From positions 2,976,001-3,040,000 of the forward strand of contig OX424562.1 in the NCBI GenBank assembly GCA_949152475.1: DNA of 64,000 bases. Reading direction: 5' to 3'. Every line of letters starts with the position of its first letter. Position 1 is the first letter of the stretch. Positions 46,770 to 56,920 of this stretch are shown in pieces. The notes under the pieces were generated by a model that did not search any database, was not told the origin of the DNA, and saw nothing but the letters and a program-made list of their open reading frames with translations. The stretch is from Terebella lapidaria (taxonomy: Eukaryota; Annelida; Polychaeta; Terebellida; Terebellidae). The position numbers and the translations under genes are program-made.

Positions 46770-47195
46770 TTAACGTAGTCCGCTACAGACAGTGAGGTAA
46801 CAAAGAGTCAAAATTTAAAAGTCATTTCTTAAATATTATCTCTTCAAAATGACATATTTTATAGAGTAAATGATCAGCATCCTAATACTGAAAAGAAAAT
46901 AGGGGGTTACCGTGCTTGTTTCTTCTACATATTCGATCAAAATCACACGCATTTACCTAAAATGACATAAATCATGGCATTTTTGCATATTTTTCTGTGC
47001 ATATTCACATCTTGCATCGTGTTTTCCATGCGAACGGATACGGTGACCCCCTATTTTCTTTCCAGTTTTAGGCTGCTGAACAGTTACTCTATAAAATATA
47101 TCATTTTGAAGCTCTAGATTATGTTGATACAGTTATTTATTTAAAAAAAAACGCTTTGATCCCCTCCCCTCACTGTTTGGAGCGGACTACCTTAA
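46770..47195. mobile_element. Fold-back MITE, copy 1
   Basis: The ends are inverted repeats TTAACGTAGTCCGCTACAGA and CAAACAGTGAGG-side GGAGCGGACTACCTTAA. The halves also mirror each other further in (AAAATAGGGGGTTACCGT against ACGGTGACCCCCTATTTT). No ORF is present. Confidence 0.82.
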
Positions 47196-47360
47196 CTGGT
47201 ATGCAAAGGAAATATATAATATGGAAAGATATAATAGGGCAATTATGCGGAAATTGAACCCTCAAACCCTTGTATAAATTAGCGGATACGTGTTACAGGG
47301 TAAACCTTGATATTTCTGTCTATATAGCAAAAACGAAGGAATCCTTGAAACATACACAAG

Positions 47361-47784
47361 TTAACGTAGTCCGCTACAAACATAGAGGTAACGAAAAGTA
47401 AAAATTTAAAAGTTATATCTTGAATATTTTCTCTTCAAAGTAACATACTTTATAGAGTAACTGATCAGCATTCTAATACTGAAAAGAAAATAGGGGGTCA
47501 CCGTGCCGGTTTCTTCGACATGTTCGATCAAACATCACAAACTTTTACTAAAATGACTTAATTTATGGTATTTTTACACATTTTTTTGCCCAAATTCACA
47601 TCTTGCATCTTGTTTTCCGAGAAAACGGATACGGTGACCCCCTATTTTCTTTTCAGTTTTAGGATGCTGATCAGTTACTCTATAAAATATGTCGTTTTGA
47701 AGCTTTAGATTTTGTTAATACATTCATTTATTTTGAAAAACTCTTTGACCCTCTCCCCTCACTGTTTGGAGCGGACTACCTTAA
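47361..47784. mobile_element. Fold-back MITE, copy 2
   Basis: This second copy is of the same length (424 bp against 426) and structure as the element at 46770-47195, in the same orientation and 165 bp away. It starts TTAACGTAGTCCGCTAC and ends GGAGCGGACTACCTTAA. Confidence 0.82.
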
Positions 47785-48958
47785 AGGCGAACTGTTGGGA
47801 CTATTTTGTATTGTCTAACATTTCGCTGAACGTAAGACCCGAGAATGTTGAATGTATAAACATTGAATCGAGATTATGGTATAATTATTGTAAAAATTTG
47901 CCAAATAACATTGAACTGTGTAGAAGAACTTGCCATTACCTAATACCAGAAAACAAAGTTCAGAAATTTACAGGAGAAAATAATTTATTTTCAAACATAA
48001 ATTCCAACAAGTTGAACAAGAATACAATTAGTCCTAGATCTATTAGGCCAGAACAAACTATTATGGTTCTGGTTATTGGGGTCCCCGAAAAAGTGATGCG
48101 ACGACACGACTTTTTTTTCTTTTTTTTTGCTAGAATTGGCGGCCGATGACTGATCCGGTCAAATATGGCCCATTTGGCCAAACCTTTTCCCCTAAAATTG
48201 GCTGTTGATAAGCGAACCGGTTGAATTTGCTCTGTTTGGCCAACCATACACCATATTTTGTCACTCTGGACCATTTGACTTTATCATTATCTCCCAAAAA
48301 TCGGTGTACAGGTGTCAATTTACTAAAAAAGAAAAAGAAATTCAGCTCTCAAAAAGTGATGCGCGCGATTTTTTTTTTCGGTTTAAAAAAAAAAACGAGT
48401 GATGCGCGGGGTTAAAATACTTTTTTGTTGTTGCTTCAGTGGTATATTGTTATTAAATCTAGCAGCTATTACACAAATAATCTAAATCAAATATAGAGAT
48501 GGAATATATAAAACATTTCCTCTAAAGATAGGGTTCGATCATTTGTGGAACCAGTCGTTATTCCTTATGTCTGACCCATCAAGTTCAACAAACTTGTCTT
48601 GCAATTCCCAAGCACGTAGACCGGTCTGATGTTACTTTCCCTTGGACCCTGTGAACGGAAACATGACAATGATGACCATGACACATTAAGAAATGCTTTC
48701 GGACGGGTATTAACTTCATGTAATAAGAATATTCTATATCGCCTCGTCGAGACATCCACTGCGAGATATAAACGGTAAGAGATTAGGTCGCTAATGCAAG
48801 AGAGTAAGTTGCCATGGCGATGTGATATAGCGATATGAAATATTTTTTCCAGGTGGTTGATACGCTTCCATACTTGTACCTGAGCACATTTTCAGCGTTT
48901 TTGAAAGACGGACGAGTTTTGAACATGCAATGAAATAGAAGTGTAATGTCAATATTAC
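47785..48958. other. Unassigned sequence downstream of the lone ShK exon
   Basis: The stretch contains T-rich runs (48110-48130, 48370-48400) and no supported gene. Confidence 0.4.
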
Positions 48959-49087
48959 CAATGGTGCCGTCGCAGAGTTGACATGACTGTGGGCATATCT
49001 GATACATGACCGGGTGGAAGACGCTCACGCGGTGGCAAAACCCTAGAGACGCCCAGCAACCACAGTTTTTGTGCGTATCCTCGCAAT
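48959..49087 (-). CDS. Isolated ShK domain exon of a second astacin-like gene
   Basis: Acceptor GATGCAG and donor GTAATA bound a 129-nt phase 1-1 exon. It encodes DCEDTHKNCGCWASLGFCHR, then VMYQICPQSCQLCDGTIG. It keeps the six ShK cysteines plus one extra Cys (CGCW in place of CGYW), and the first loops are more divergent than in the seven-exon array. No neighbouring exons are found within several kilobases on either side, except the astacin exon at 54538-54604. It is therefore either part of an interrupted paralogue or a relic. Confidence 0.75.
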
Positions 49088-50424
49088 CTGCATCTAAATA
49101 TCATGCCAATATTTTAGGAACATTATTTCCATTTTTTTATGAACTGGAAAAAAGTGTTTTATCGTCAAATATAATCCGACCAAGCTCCAGTGTGTGATGA
49201 AGGAAAAGGAGTTTCGGTTCTGATACGTGCGTAGTTAGTTAGCTAGCTAGTTCGTTGAGTGACACTGTTGTGTGATGTCAGGCAACACCAATTTCATTGT
49301 GGCGGAGCTTGCCCATACGTGAGGAGATTTTTAACGGAAGTTTCCCTAGATTTTACCCGGGAAGTACCGGGAAGACCGTGACTCTTCCCGGGAGGTAAAT
49401 TCAATAATAATAATAATAACAATATCGATAGGGGTATGTCCTACTTTGGTCGTACTTACCCCATGGGGTAAGTGCGACTCGCATTTACTTGTTAAACCAT
49501 AGTTTAATAAGGAAAAGCCAGTATTCCATTTCAGCTTCATTTACTTGTTAAACCATAGTTTAATAAGGAAAAGCCAGTATTCCATTTCAGCTCAAACCAT
49601 AGTTTAACTAGACGCTTCCGGTCGCCTACGACCGCTTGGGTGTATCCCCCGTAGCACTATCGTTCCTCATGCCCCAAATATATTACTAATAAGTGTGAAA
49701 AACTAGAACAAGGGATAGAGAAGATTACCAGAGAAATGTAAAATCTTAGGCCACAACTGTTTTTTTTCCCCACCAAAATTGCTAAATTAATCTTTCAAGG
49801 TTATTGAAGGGCGAATTCAAGATCACCACGGAAACCACTGCATATGAATGTCCCTTTCGACATGTTCGATAACAAAAACGAAATCACAGCCAGATCATAC
49901 TTTTCACCTAAATTTATATTTCAACTCAGGATTTTTGACATACTTGGTTCCAAGTTAAAAAATTAACCAAAACTGCATTTCAAGATCACGAAATTGGAGC
50001 CACATCGAACTTTTCACCATAAGTTATATATCAACTCATAATATGTGACAAACTTGTTCCAAAGTTGAAATTCAAAGTAAAAGTTGATCAAAACTGCATT
50101 TCAAGATGACAAAATTGGAGACAGATCGAACTTTTCGCCATAAGTTATATTTTAACTCATAATATGTGCCAAACTTGGTTTCAAGCTGAAATTCAAAGTA
50201 AAAGCTTTTTACTATAAGTTATATTTTGACTCATAATATGTATCAAACTTGGTTTCAAGTTGAAATTCAGAGTAAAAGTTGACCAAAACTGCATTTCAAG
50301 ATGATGAAATTCGAGCGAGATCAATGTTTTAGTAAAAATAATGTTAACTTATCCAGTTACACCCAGATATCTCTACTGGACAAAACCTTTACCTTGTTGA
50401 GCTCAATAAAAAAAAAAAAAAAAA
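49088..50424. other. Region with short direct and diverged tandem repeats
   Basis: A 55-bp direct duplication (TTAAACCATAGTTTAATAAG...) lies at 49490-49600 and is echoed at 52505-52540. Positions 49870-50310 hold about four diverged units sharing AACTGCATTTCAAGATGA and CTCATAATATGT. No gene is seen. Confidence 0.55.
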
Positions 50425-50426
50425 AA

Positions 50427-51554
50427 AACTTGCTATGGGTACGCTTCATTGATGACATCTTCATGCTTTGGCATCACGGTCAAACAGAACTCACAGACTT
50501 TGTCAAACATCTTAATTCTTGCCATCAAACCATTAAGTTCACTATGGAAGCATCACAAACACAAGTTAGCTTCCTGGACACTTTGGTAATTCTAACTGAA
50601 AACAACCAACTACAGACCAAACTGTATAGTAAACCAACTGACACCCACATGTACCTGCACTTTGACTCCTGTCACCCGAGACACTGCAAAACAGGTCTAC
50701 CTTACAGCCAATTCCTCAGAATCCGAAGAGTATGCACTAAGTTGGAGGACTTCCTAGAGGAAGCAAACAAACACAAACAGTACTTTTTAGAAAGGGGTTA
50801 CCCAGCAGCCCTTCTAGACACTGCAATACTTCAAGCACTATCCAAATGCAGAAGGGACCTCTTGACTCCTAAACCCAAGGATCCAGTGGCCGAAACATCA
50901 AACGACAACCTTTTTGCTATTACAACATACCACCCTAGTTGTAATGCATTCAGGGACATCATAAGTACAAACTGGAACATTCTCACCAAGAATAAGGCCA
51001 CCCGCCAGCTACACAATAAACACAAAATCTTTGGTTACCGACGACCAAAAAACCTTAAAGACATACTGGTCAGGGCGGAGATTCCAAAGGAAACAGTCCA
51101 AAACACAACACCAAAACAACACTGTAAAAAGGACACCTGCCAATACTGCAACTTCCTTGATAAATCAGGAAAAATCAAGGATCCCATATCCAAACGGGTT
51201 TACCGTACCAAAACCAATGTCTCATGTCAGAGCAACAATCTGATATATGCTATACAATGCATACGTTGCACAAAGCTATACATTGGTCAGACCAAGCGAC
51301 CTATACAAAGACGCTTATACGAACATCTACGAGATATCAAATTGGCGGACCCTGGTAAAACAATGGGCCAACATTTTTCCACGCACAACAATCACCAAGG
51401 TAGTGACGATGTTCGCGTGTACATCGTGGACTTCTGCCAACAAGCACCAACTGATGCTAACAAATCACACCGAGAAAAACTCGAAAAAATGTGGCAGTTT
51501 CGCTTACATTCCCATTTTCCTATGGGTCTCAACACTGAAGACGAATGTCATTAG
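50427..51554 (+). CDS. Penelope-like RT (partial) with GIY-YIG endonuclease
   Basis: The frame starts inside the RT palm at LLWVRFIDDIFMLWHHG and continues with VSFLDTLV, LYSKPTDTHMYLHFDSCHP and a Lys-rich connector. A cysteine cluster (CKKDTCQYC) precedes the GIY-YIG domain, NLIYAIQCIRCTKLYIGQTK, then RPIQRRLYEH. This combination is unique to Penelope-like elements. The codons before 50427 come from flanking sequence and an A-run, so the apparent start at 50301 is not a real start. In intact elements RT primes at the endonuclease nick. This copy lacks the RT N-terminus. Confidence 0.87.
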   Translation, partial: NLLWVRFIDDIFMLWHHGQTELTDFVKHLNSCHQTIKFTMEASQTQVSFLDTLVILTENNQLQTKLYSKPTDTHMYLHFDSCHPRHCKTGLPYSQFLRIRRVCTKLEDFLEEANKHKQYFLERGYPAALLDTAILQALSKCRRDLLTPKPKDPVAETSNDNLFAITTYHPSCNAFRDIISTNWNILTKNKATRQLHNKHKIFGYRRPKNLKDILVRAEIPKETVQNTTPKQHCKKDTCQYCNFLDKSGKIKDPISKRVYRTKTNVSCQSNNLIYAIQCIRCTKLYIGQTKRPIQRRLYEHLRDIKLADPGKTMGQHFSTHNNHQGSDDVRVYIVDFCQQAPTDANKSHREKLEKMWQFRLHSHFPMGLNTEDECH

Positions 51555-51883
51555 GGATACACCGGCTCCTTGCCTCGTTCCTTTTTTATAACTCTTTGAG
51601 TTGGTGTATCCCCCTCACTTGCCCCCTCCCTGGTCAAAAACTGGGGAGGCTACACTGTTGATTCCGGATGATCACCACTCCAGTATATCAGAAATGGATA
51701 TACATAATACGCCAAATGGCATAGCCAACCCCTTATTTCACTATATATGATACCATTCTTAGGAAATTAAAAAAATTTCCAAACTTTTGCCAAAGGCTAC
51801 CACAGTCACAAACTTGGTTCAGAATGGGTCCCTCCCTTTCCTTCTCCCACCCTGGGCCATCTTCCTTGTCTACTCCCCTGTGC

Positions 51884-51907
51884 CTGATGAGTCTCGGAAA
51901 GACGAAA
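51884..51907 (+). ncRNA. Hammerhead-ribozyme-like core in the Penelope element tail
   Basis: CTGATGA (51884-51890) is followed by a four-pair stem GTCT/AGAC with loop CGGAA, then GAAA (51904-51907). That is the order of the conserved hammerhead core. Hammerheads are known in Penelope-like elements. I could not place helix III and the cleavage site with confidence. Confidence 0.5.
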
Positions 51908-51950
51908 CCGTGAATTTCTCTTAACTATTTTAATTGTGGTCAATAATAGA

Positions 51951-52675
51951 CTTAACTAGTAAAATTAAGGTTAACTTATTCGATAATATCGATCTGTTTT
52001 CATTAAAAACAGCAGTCCTCCATTCTGAACAAGAATCCAGTGCTATTTGTTTTCATAGTACAGGGTATGGATAGATAACAGATGTTAAAGTCGGTATTTT
52101 AACGGTCGTAATAAGTTAGCCCGTTAACTAATTAATATTTATTCGATCATTCTGAAAAACGATAGGTTCCGTGTGATGGTCTTTTTCTCCGAGACTGTGC
52201 GATTTCATCATCATTCATTGAAAACTCCCACTCGTAGAGCGTTCACAAGCCATGTGTGGTAAACAGGCTAATTTGAGCACAAAATGTGTCGCCAATCGGC
52301 CAATTTGGTTGCTATGGCAACCAAAATCGATTGGTGTCGGGATCTTACCATAAGATGTGTCTGTATAAAAAATTATTAGAATCGGTTAAGATTTGCAACC
52401 TGTAGCGCGTTCACAAGAAAGTGTCTGCGGACGCGGACGCGGGCGCGGACGCGGCGCGACGGAGACAAATCCATAGTATCCGCCGAACTTCGTTCGGGGG
52501 ATACAATAAGGAAAAGCCAGTATTCCATTTCAGTTTAAAGGCGTCCCAAACCCCGACCACCAGCCCTACTAGGACACCCAGGCTCATAGGAATGAATCCA
52601 GATACATTTGTGGTGTTACTAAGATGGCATGACTTACCCCATTTATGGGGTATGTCTCCCCATCGATATTGTAAC

Positions 52676-52714
<39 letters not shown>

Positions 52715-53335
52715 CGGTTCTTATATAGCGCTTTATCAACGTTACATACATTCTCAAAGCGCTTCACAGTTTAGTCCTCTGAGAGTAAGCATGTATGTTT
52801 TTGAATGTGGAGTAAAAATAGTGATTACCGATGTATCAATGATAAATGTGGTCAAAGTAGTTAGATAAATGGCTGTTGGTGGTATTGCGAAGAGAACTGA
52901 AGTTGAGCAGTAATTCGTAATGATACAACTGTTATTTGAACGGCAAACTCGGTGAAGGCTGGAAATATTACAATTGCTGAATGATCACTGCATATTTTCG
53001 CTCACTAATGTGCACATCCCTTCGTCAGTATGTATATAATAATTGCGTCACAAGAAAACAAGCTGGATCGTATTTATTGCAACGTTCAAGCTAGTGAAAT
53101 AAAATCAGAAGCCCCTGATTTTTTCCGGCTTTCTTAGGGGTGCCCAGGATTTTCACCGAAGCGCTGAGGATTTTCACCGGTGAATATCAAACATTTTCCC
53201 ATCACTGTTTATAAGATGCTGCCGTTTTAAACATGTTTACGTTTGAAATCAAACGTAAACGCTACTGTAATATGGCAGAGAATTGTTACGTACGAGTAGC
53301 ATATTTAATTTACATTATGTAGTAATTTTAGCGAC
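51951..53335. other. Unassigned sequence with simple repeats
   Basis: It includes a GC-rich GCGGACGCG stretch (52425-52460), an (ATA)n microsatellite (52675-52712) and the phrase TTATATAGCGCTTTATCAAC, common in dispersed repeats. No gene is seen. Confidence 0.45.
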
Positions 53336-54069
53336 TGTAACCCCCGTCCCTCCCGCGCATACATATTTCACAACAAACATTCATTCTACATGACTTACAT
53401 ACAGGACAAGTACACACTATACGATCACAAGCATAAACTCCATGTAGTCATGGTTACATACACAGGTCAATCCACATGCACTTGCGGCCTCATTCATTCG
53501 GTACATCGACCCAGTTAGTTTCGGCCTTGACCTTCACAAGCACCTACTTCTAAACATAGAACATGACAAGCATAACACCCACAGCACGTGCACACATACA
53601 GACCATAGTAGTCAAGACACGCGCCGGGGAAACCCACTTTCCCGGTGACATCAGCTCACACCACCACACATCTACCCAATCACAACACCGCATGCATTTG
53701 GCGGGAAAGTCTACACCACATGTTGCCGGCCCCACAGTTTTTGCTAGAGTTGAGTAGAAGCGGTCACAGAGAATAGACGTGTTATGATAGAGTTGAGAAG
53801 TGGATGTCCTCATGAGCAGACGTGTTATAAATTGTGGCCGTGATTGTAAAGCGAAGGCCTAACACGAGGACTATTAGATAACTGAACTGTGATATTCATA
53901 TGTTGGATTGTTCAAAGGACTAAATATCTAGGATATAGTGTTGTCGACTGGGGAAATCACCGGACGTAGGTGTGTTTGCGGCCCTGTGGTGTGATTGAGA
54001 CATTGTCGGCTATCATCCCAAATAAACTATTGAACTGAACTGCCGGCCTTGTGATTTGCACAGCGATCA
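53336..54069 (+). repeat. Possible solo LTR
   Basis: The segment starts TGTAACCCCCGTCC, ends GATCACA, and carries AATAAA near its 3' end (about 54020). Its base composition resembles the neighbouring Gypsy element. No second copy is found after the pol gene and no clear target duplication is seen, so this is weak. Confidence 0.25.
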
Positions 54070-54537
54070 CAGACATTCGGCCTAATATCGGCCATCGAAC
54101 GATATTTATCACACATTACATATGGCGGTTTTCGTGCTTAGGAAATTTTGTTGCGAAGTTTAAAGATGGTTTGTATTTTTTAAAATATGGGTCACAGTTT
54201 CTATATCTTGTTATTCTGTGATTAGAAATCGATCAAATAAATCCTAGAAACAGTCTGTTAGTAACTGGTAGAAAATTATTCATTATTTTGAATAATGTTT
54301 TTACATGCATCATATAGCGAACAGAATGACAAAGTGGCTCAGCCGCAAAGTTGTGGGGCGTGTGTAGGTCGAGAAATGGATATGATCTGCATCAAATACA
54401 CTGATTCAGAAGTGCATGTTTCGCAGACAAGAGTAACTTCTGTACTATCAATTTGAAAGTCCACTTTAAATTATAACATGTTCCCCCCCAAAAGTAAATA
54501 ATTGATAAATAATATACTTCTGTCAGGCAAACATTAC

Positions 54538-54604
54538 CTGTCTGCAGCCCGTTGCTAAGGAAATGTTTTGTCGACCGCCTTTCATTCCCACAGAAGAGGA
54601 ACAT
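54538..54604 (-). CDS. Paralogous astacin exon (relic or interrupted gene)
   Basis: This is a 67-nt exon bounded by TTTAG and GTAATG. It encodes CSSSVGMKGGRQNISLATGC and RQ, with the same length, phases and motif as exon 6 of the main gene (35847-35913). It is about 70% identical by eye. No zinc-motif exon is found downstream, and Gypsy sequence starts immediately upstream (minus sense). The gene appears broken here, or the contig is misjoined. Confidence 0.78.
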
Positions 54605-56920
54605 CTAAACATTTTGAGTGCACACGCTAGGGCGTATTCGGCAACGTCGGCCAGAACAATCCAGAGATTATTGAACTCTGCCGACAGAAACTATACGCGC
54701 TCACGTCAAAGAGCGGGCGTATATCGTGCTACCGACCCAGAACAGTTATCAGTGAACTTTCGGCCGGTAACCATAGACACATCAATGGTTACACACCCAC
54801 CGAGTGACTCTCGGATACGACAGTGGGTTTGTCAGTCTGACAATGTTCCGGAACCGGTCCCGCCGAGCGCTTATTCGGTAGATCGGCCACTGGCGCCGTC
54901 AACGACGCCGAGACGACACGACCCCGCGACTGAGACGTACTCGCGCATACCGACCGAGCCAACGGTGGTAGAGTACACACAACCCGGCCAGGCGAGAGTA
55001 ACGACAGAGAACATCCCGGCGACGACCGATGTCCCGATCGTGACACCTCTACGACCGCAACGACCCAGCGACCCGACGACGGAATTTCGCGCCACCACAT
55101 GGCAAGCGCGACTTCGCCAAGTACCGTCGACGTCAAATCGCCGACCCTGCGACCGTGACACGTCGACTTCCGACACGCGCGCTCCTGCGCCGACCATGTA
55201 CCGACCGTCGTCGACTACCGGAGAACAGCCGCGCTTCGCCCCGCCGCAAGACCCAGTTGTGTCTGCTCCGGCAGAAAGTGTTGTGCCCATGATCGGACCT
55301 CCGATCTCTCAGCCAATCGGCTACACCACTGGATACGGTGTATCGCCAGTCGGATACCCTGGCGCAACAAGCGGTGTTTCAAATGGAGTAGCTGTCGGAT
55401 ACTACCAACCACCTGTCGGCTATATGAACCCACCACCCGGATACGGTGGCGTTCCAAGTGTGATAGCTGACACCGGCTATCATGGTGCACAAACCGGATT
55501 AGTGTACCATGGTATAGGCCCAGACGGATCGACATACCGATATCCACCGCCGGCTGTAATCCCACCCTCAGTCGGGATACCATGGGTGACGCCACAATAC
55601 AGTCAAACGGCCCCTGTCGCACCAATAGCGTACGACCCCAACAGCATTCCGGCACCACCTGCTACTTCGCCCGCCGTCTCCGCGACAACGGCACCGACCG
55701 CACCCGCTAACACGACCTCGGCAGCTCCGATTGTTACGACCTCAACTGCTCCGGCTGTCACGCCAATGACGGCTCCCGTCACAACAACGCCGACTGTGGT
55801 GAGCGTCGACACGCCCACGCCCCAGAGACTCACGTCTGAGCCCCAACCGTTAGCAATGGCTAAAACGGCTCAATGGCGTGCGACCTTCAAAGAGGGCAAT
55901 CTCACACAGTACATACGGAGCTTCGAGCAATTCACTGCGGCCTTCACATATTCCGACCTCAATAAAACAACAACCTTCCGGAGTACGCTGCGCGGCCGCG
56001 CCGAAGCGTTAGCTCTGAACATTCCGGTCGAGACTCCCTGGGAGGAGTTTCGTTGTCAGCTCTTGGAGGGCTGGGAACCCGCACCTCGTCGGCAGTCCAA
56101 ACGGGACGATTTTCCGTTTCTAAAAAGAGAACGGAAGGAGAATGCGGAACATTACTTGGAGCGGCTTCAAGCTCTGGCTGAGCAAGTGTTTGACGATGTC
56201 ACGCCAGAGTCCCGGCAACGAACAGTAATCTCCCAGTTCGTCAACGGCCAACCCGACCACATTGCCGACAAACTGTGCGTGTTCACTTTCCATAGTTACG
56301 GTGAAGCGCTGACGGCCGTCCTCAAAGCTGAAAGTCGTCAGCAACGGACAAACAGAGATCGTCAGAGGTGCACACGACGTGCTGACATCTCCGTGAGCGG
56401 ATACCCGGATGATGATTGTGTCGACCAAGAACTGTCTTGTGCTATGGGACAGATCAATCAGGGAGGAACGCCGACCCCTGAACAAGTTGCGGCTTATTAC
56501 GACCCTGCCGACAGTGACACGACCGGCCTTCAAGGATGTGAAGAACATTCTGTGCCAGCCTGTTCACGCGAATGGGTGGCGGAAGCTTTCCAGAGCGTCC
56601 TTAGCGACGAGAATGGACTCTGTGAGGAGACAGCTATCTATTCCATCCTACGAACTACGGCCCCGACTAAAGGTGATCGGCCTCCACAGCCCGGACGACC
56701 AGCCATATGCTTCTTCTGCAAGAAGCCCGGCCATCGCTGGATGCGGTGTTTCCGGCTTAAAGACGTCTTAGTGCGCAATGGCATGAAGCCACTAACTTTT
56801 CGACCTAAAGGTGCTGGTACTGACCGAAGGACAGATCAAGTATTGTCAGTACCTAACCAAATCGGCAACCAAACCAAGTCGGCCCCGACAGAGCCAACGG
56901 CTCAGTCGTTAAACCAGTAG
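54563..56920 (+). CDS. Gypsy Gag protein
   Basis: This is an open frame of 785 codons. Its first 14 or so codons are antisense to the astacin exon at 54538-54604, so the true gag start is probably a later Met, for example 54784. The N-terminal half is Pro/Thr/Ala-rich with no fold that I recognise. A capsid-like helical region follows (about residues 430-600, LPVETPWEEF-type with WEEFRCQLLEGW). Near the C-terminus is a CCHC knuckle, CFFCKKPGHRWMRC. Gag builds the particle and packages RNA. The stop TAG is at 56918-56920, and pol lies in the -1 frame. Confidence 0.8.
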   Translation: MFCRPPFIPTEEEHLNILSAHARAYSATSARTIQRLLNSADRNYTRSRQRAGVYRATDPEQLSVNFRPVTIDTSMVTHPPSDSRIRQWVCQSDNVPEPVPPSAYSVDRPLAPSTTPRRHDPATETYSRIPTEPTVVEYTQPGQARVTTENIPATTDVPIVTPLRPQRPSDPTTEFRATTWQARLRQVPSTSNRRPCDRDTSTSDTRAPAPTMYRPSSTTGEQPRFAPPQDPVVSAPAESVVPMIGPPISQPIGYTTGYGVSPVGYPGATSGVSNGVAVGYYQPPVGYMNPPPGYGGVPSVIADTGYHGAQTGLVYHGIGPDGSTYRYPPPAVIPPSVGIPWVTPQYSQTAPVAPIAYDPNSIPAPPATSPAVSATTAPTAPANTTSAAPIVTTSTAPAVTPMTAPVTTTPTVVSVDTPTPQRLTSEPQPLAMAKTAQWRATFKEGNLTQYIRSFEQFTAAFTYSDLNKTTTFRSTLRGRAEALALNIPVETPWEEFRCQLLEGWEPAPRRQSKRDDFPFLKRERKENAEHYLERLQALAEQVFDDVTPESRQRTVISQFVNGQPDHIADKLCVFTFHSYGEALTAVLKAESRQQRTNRDRQRCTRRADISVSGYPDDDCVDQELSCAMGQINQGGTPTPEQVAAYYDPADSDTTGLQGCEEHSVPACSREWVAEAFQSVLSDENGLCEETAIYSILRTTAPTKGDRPPQPGRPAICFFCKKPGHRWMRCFRLKDVLVRNGMKPLTFRPKGAGTDRRTDQVLSVPNQIGNQTKSAPTEPTAQSLNQ

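Larger units (their letters stand above)
50425..51950 (+). mobile_element. 5'-truncated Penelope-like element
   Basis: The RT frame begins abruptly after an A-run (50407-50427) with the catalytic FIDD motif. It ends in a GIY-YIG endonuclease, followed by a non-coding tail with a hammerhead-like motif at 51884-51907. Loss of the RT N-terminal part marks a truncated copy. Confidence 0.85.

Noticed and set aside
54789..55833. Large minus-strand ORFs opposite Gypsy gag
   Set aside because: They are shadows of the GC-rich gag coding sequence, with no motifs of their own.
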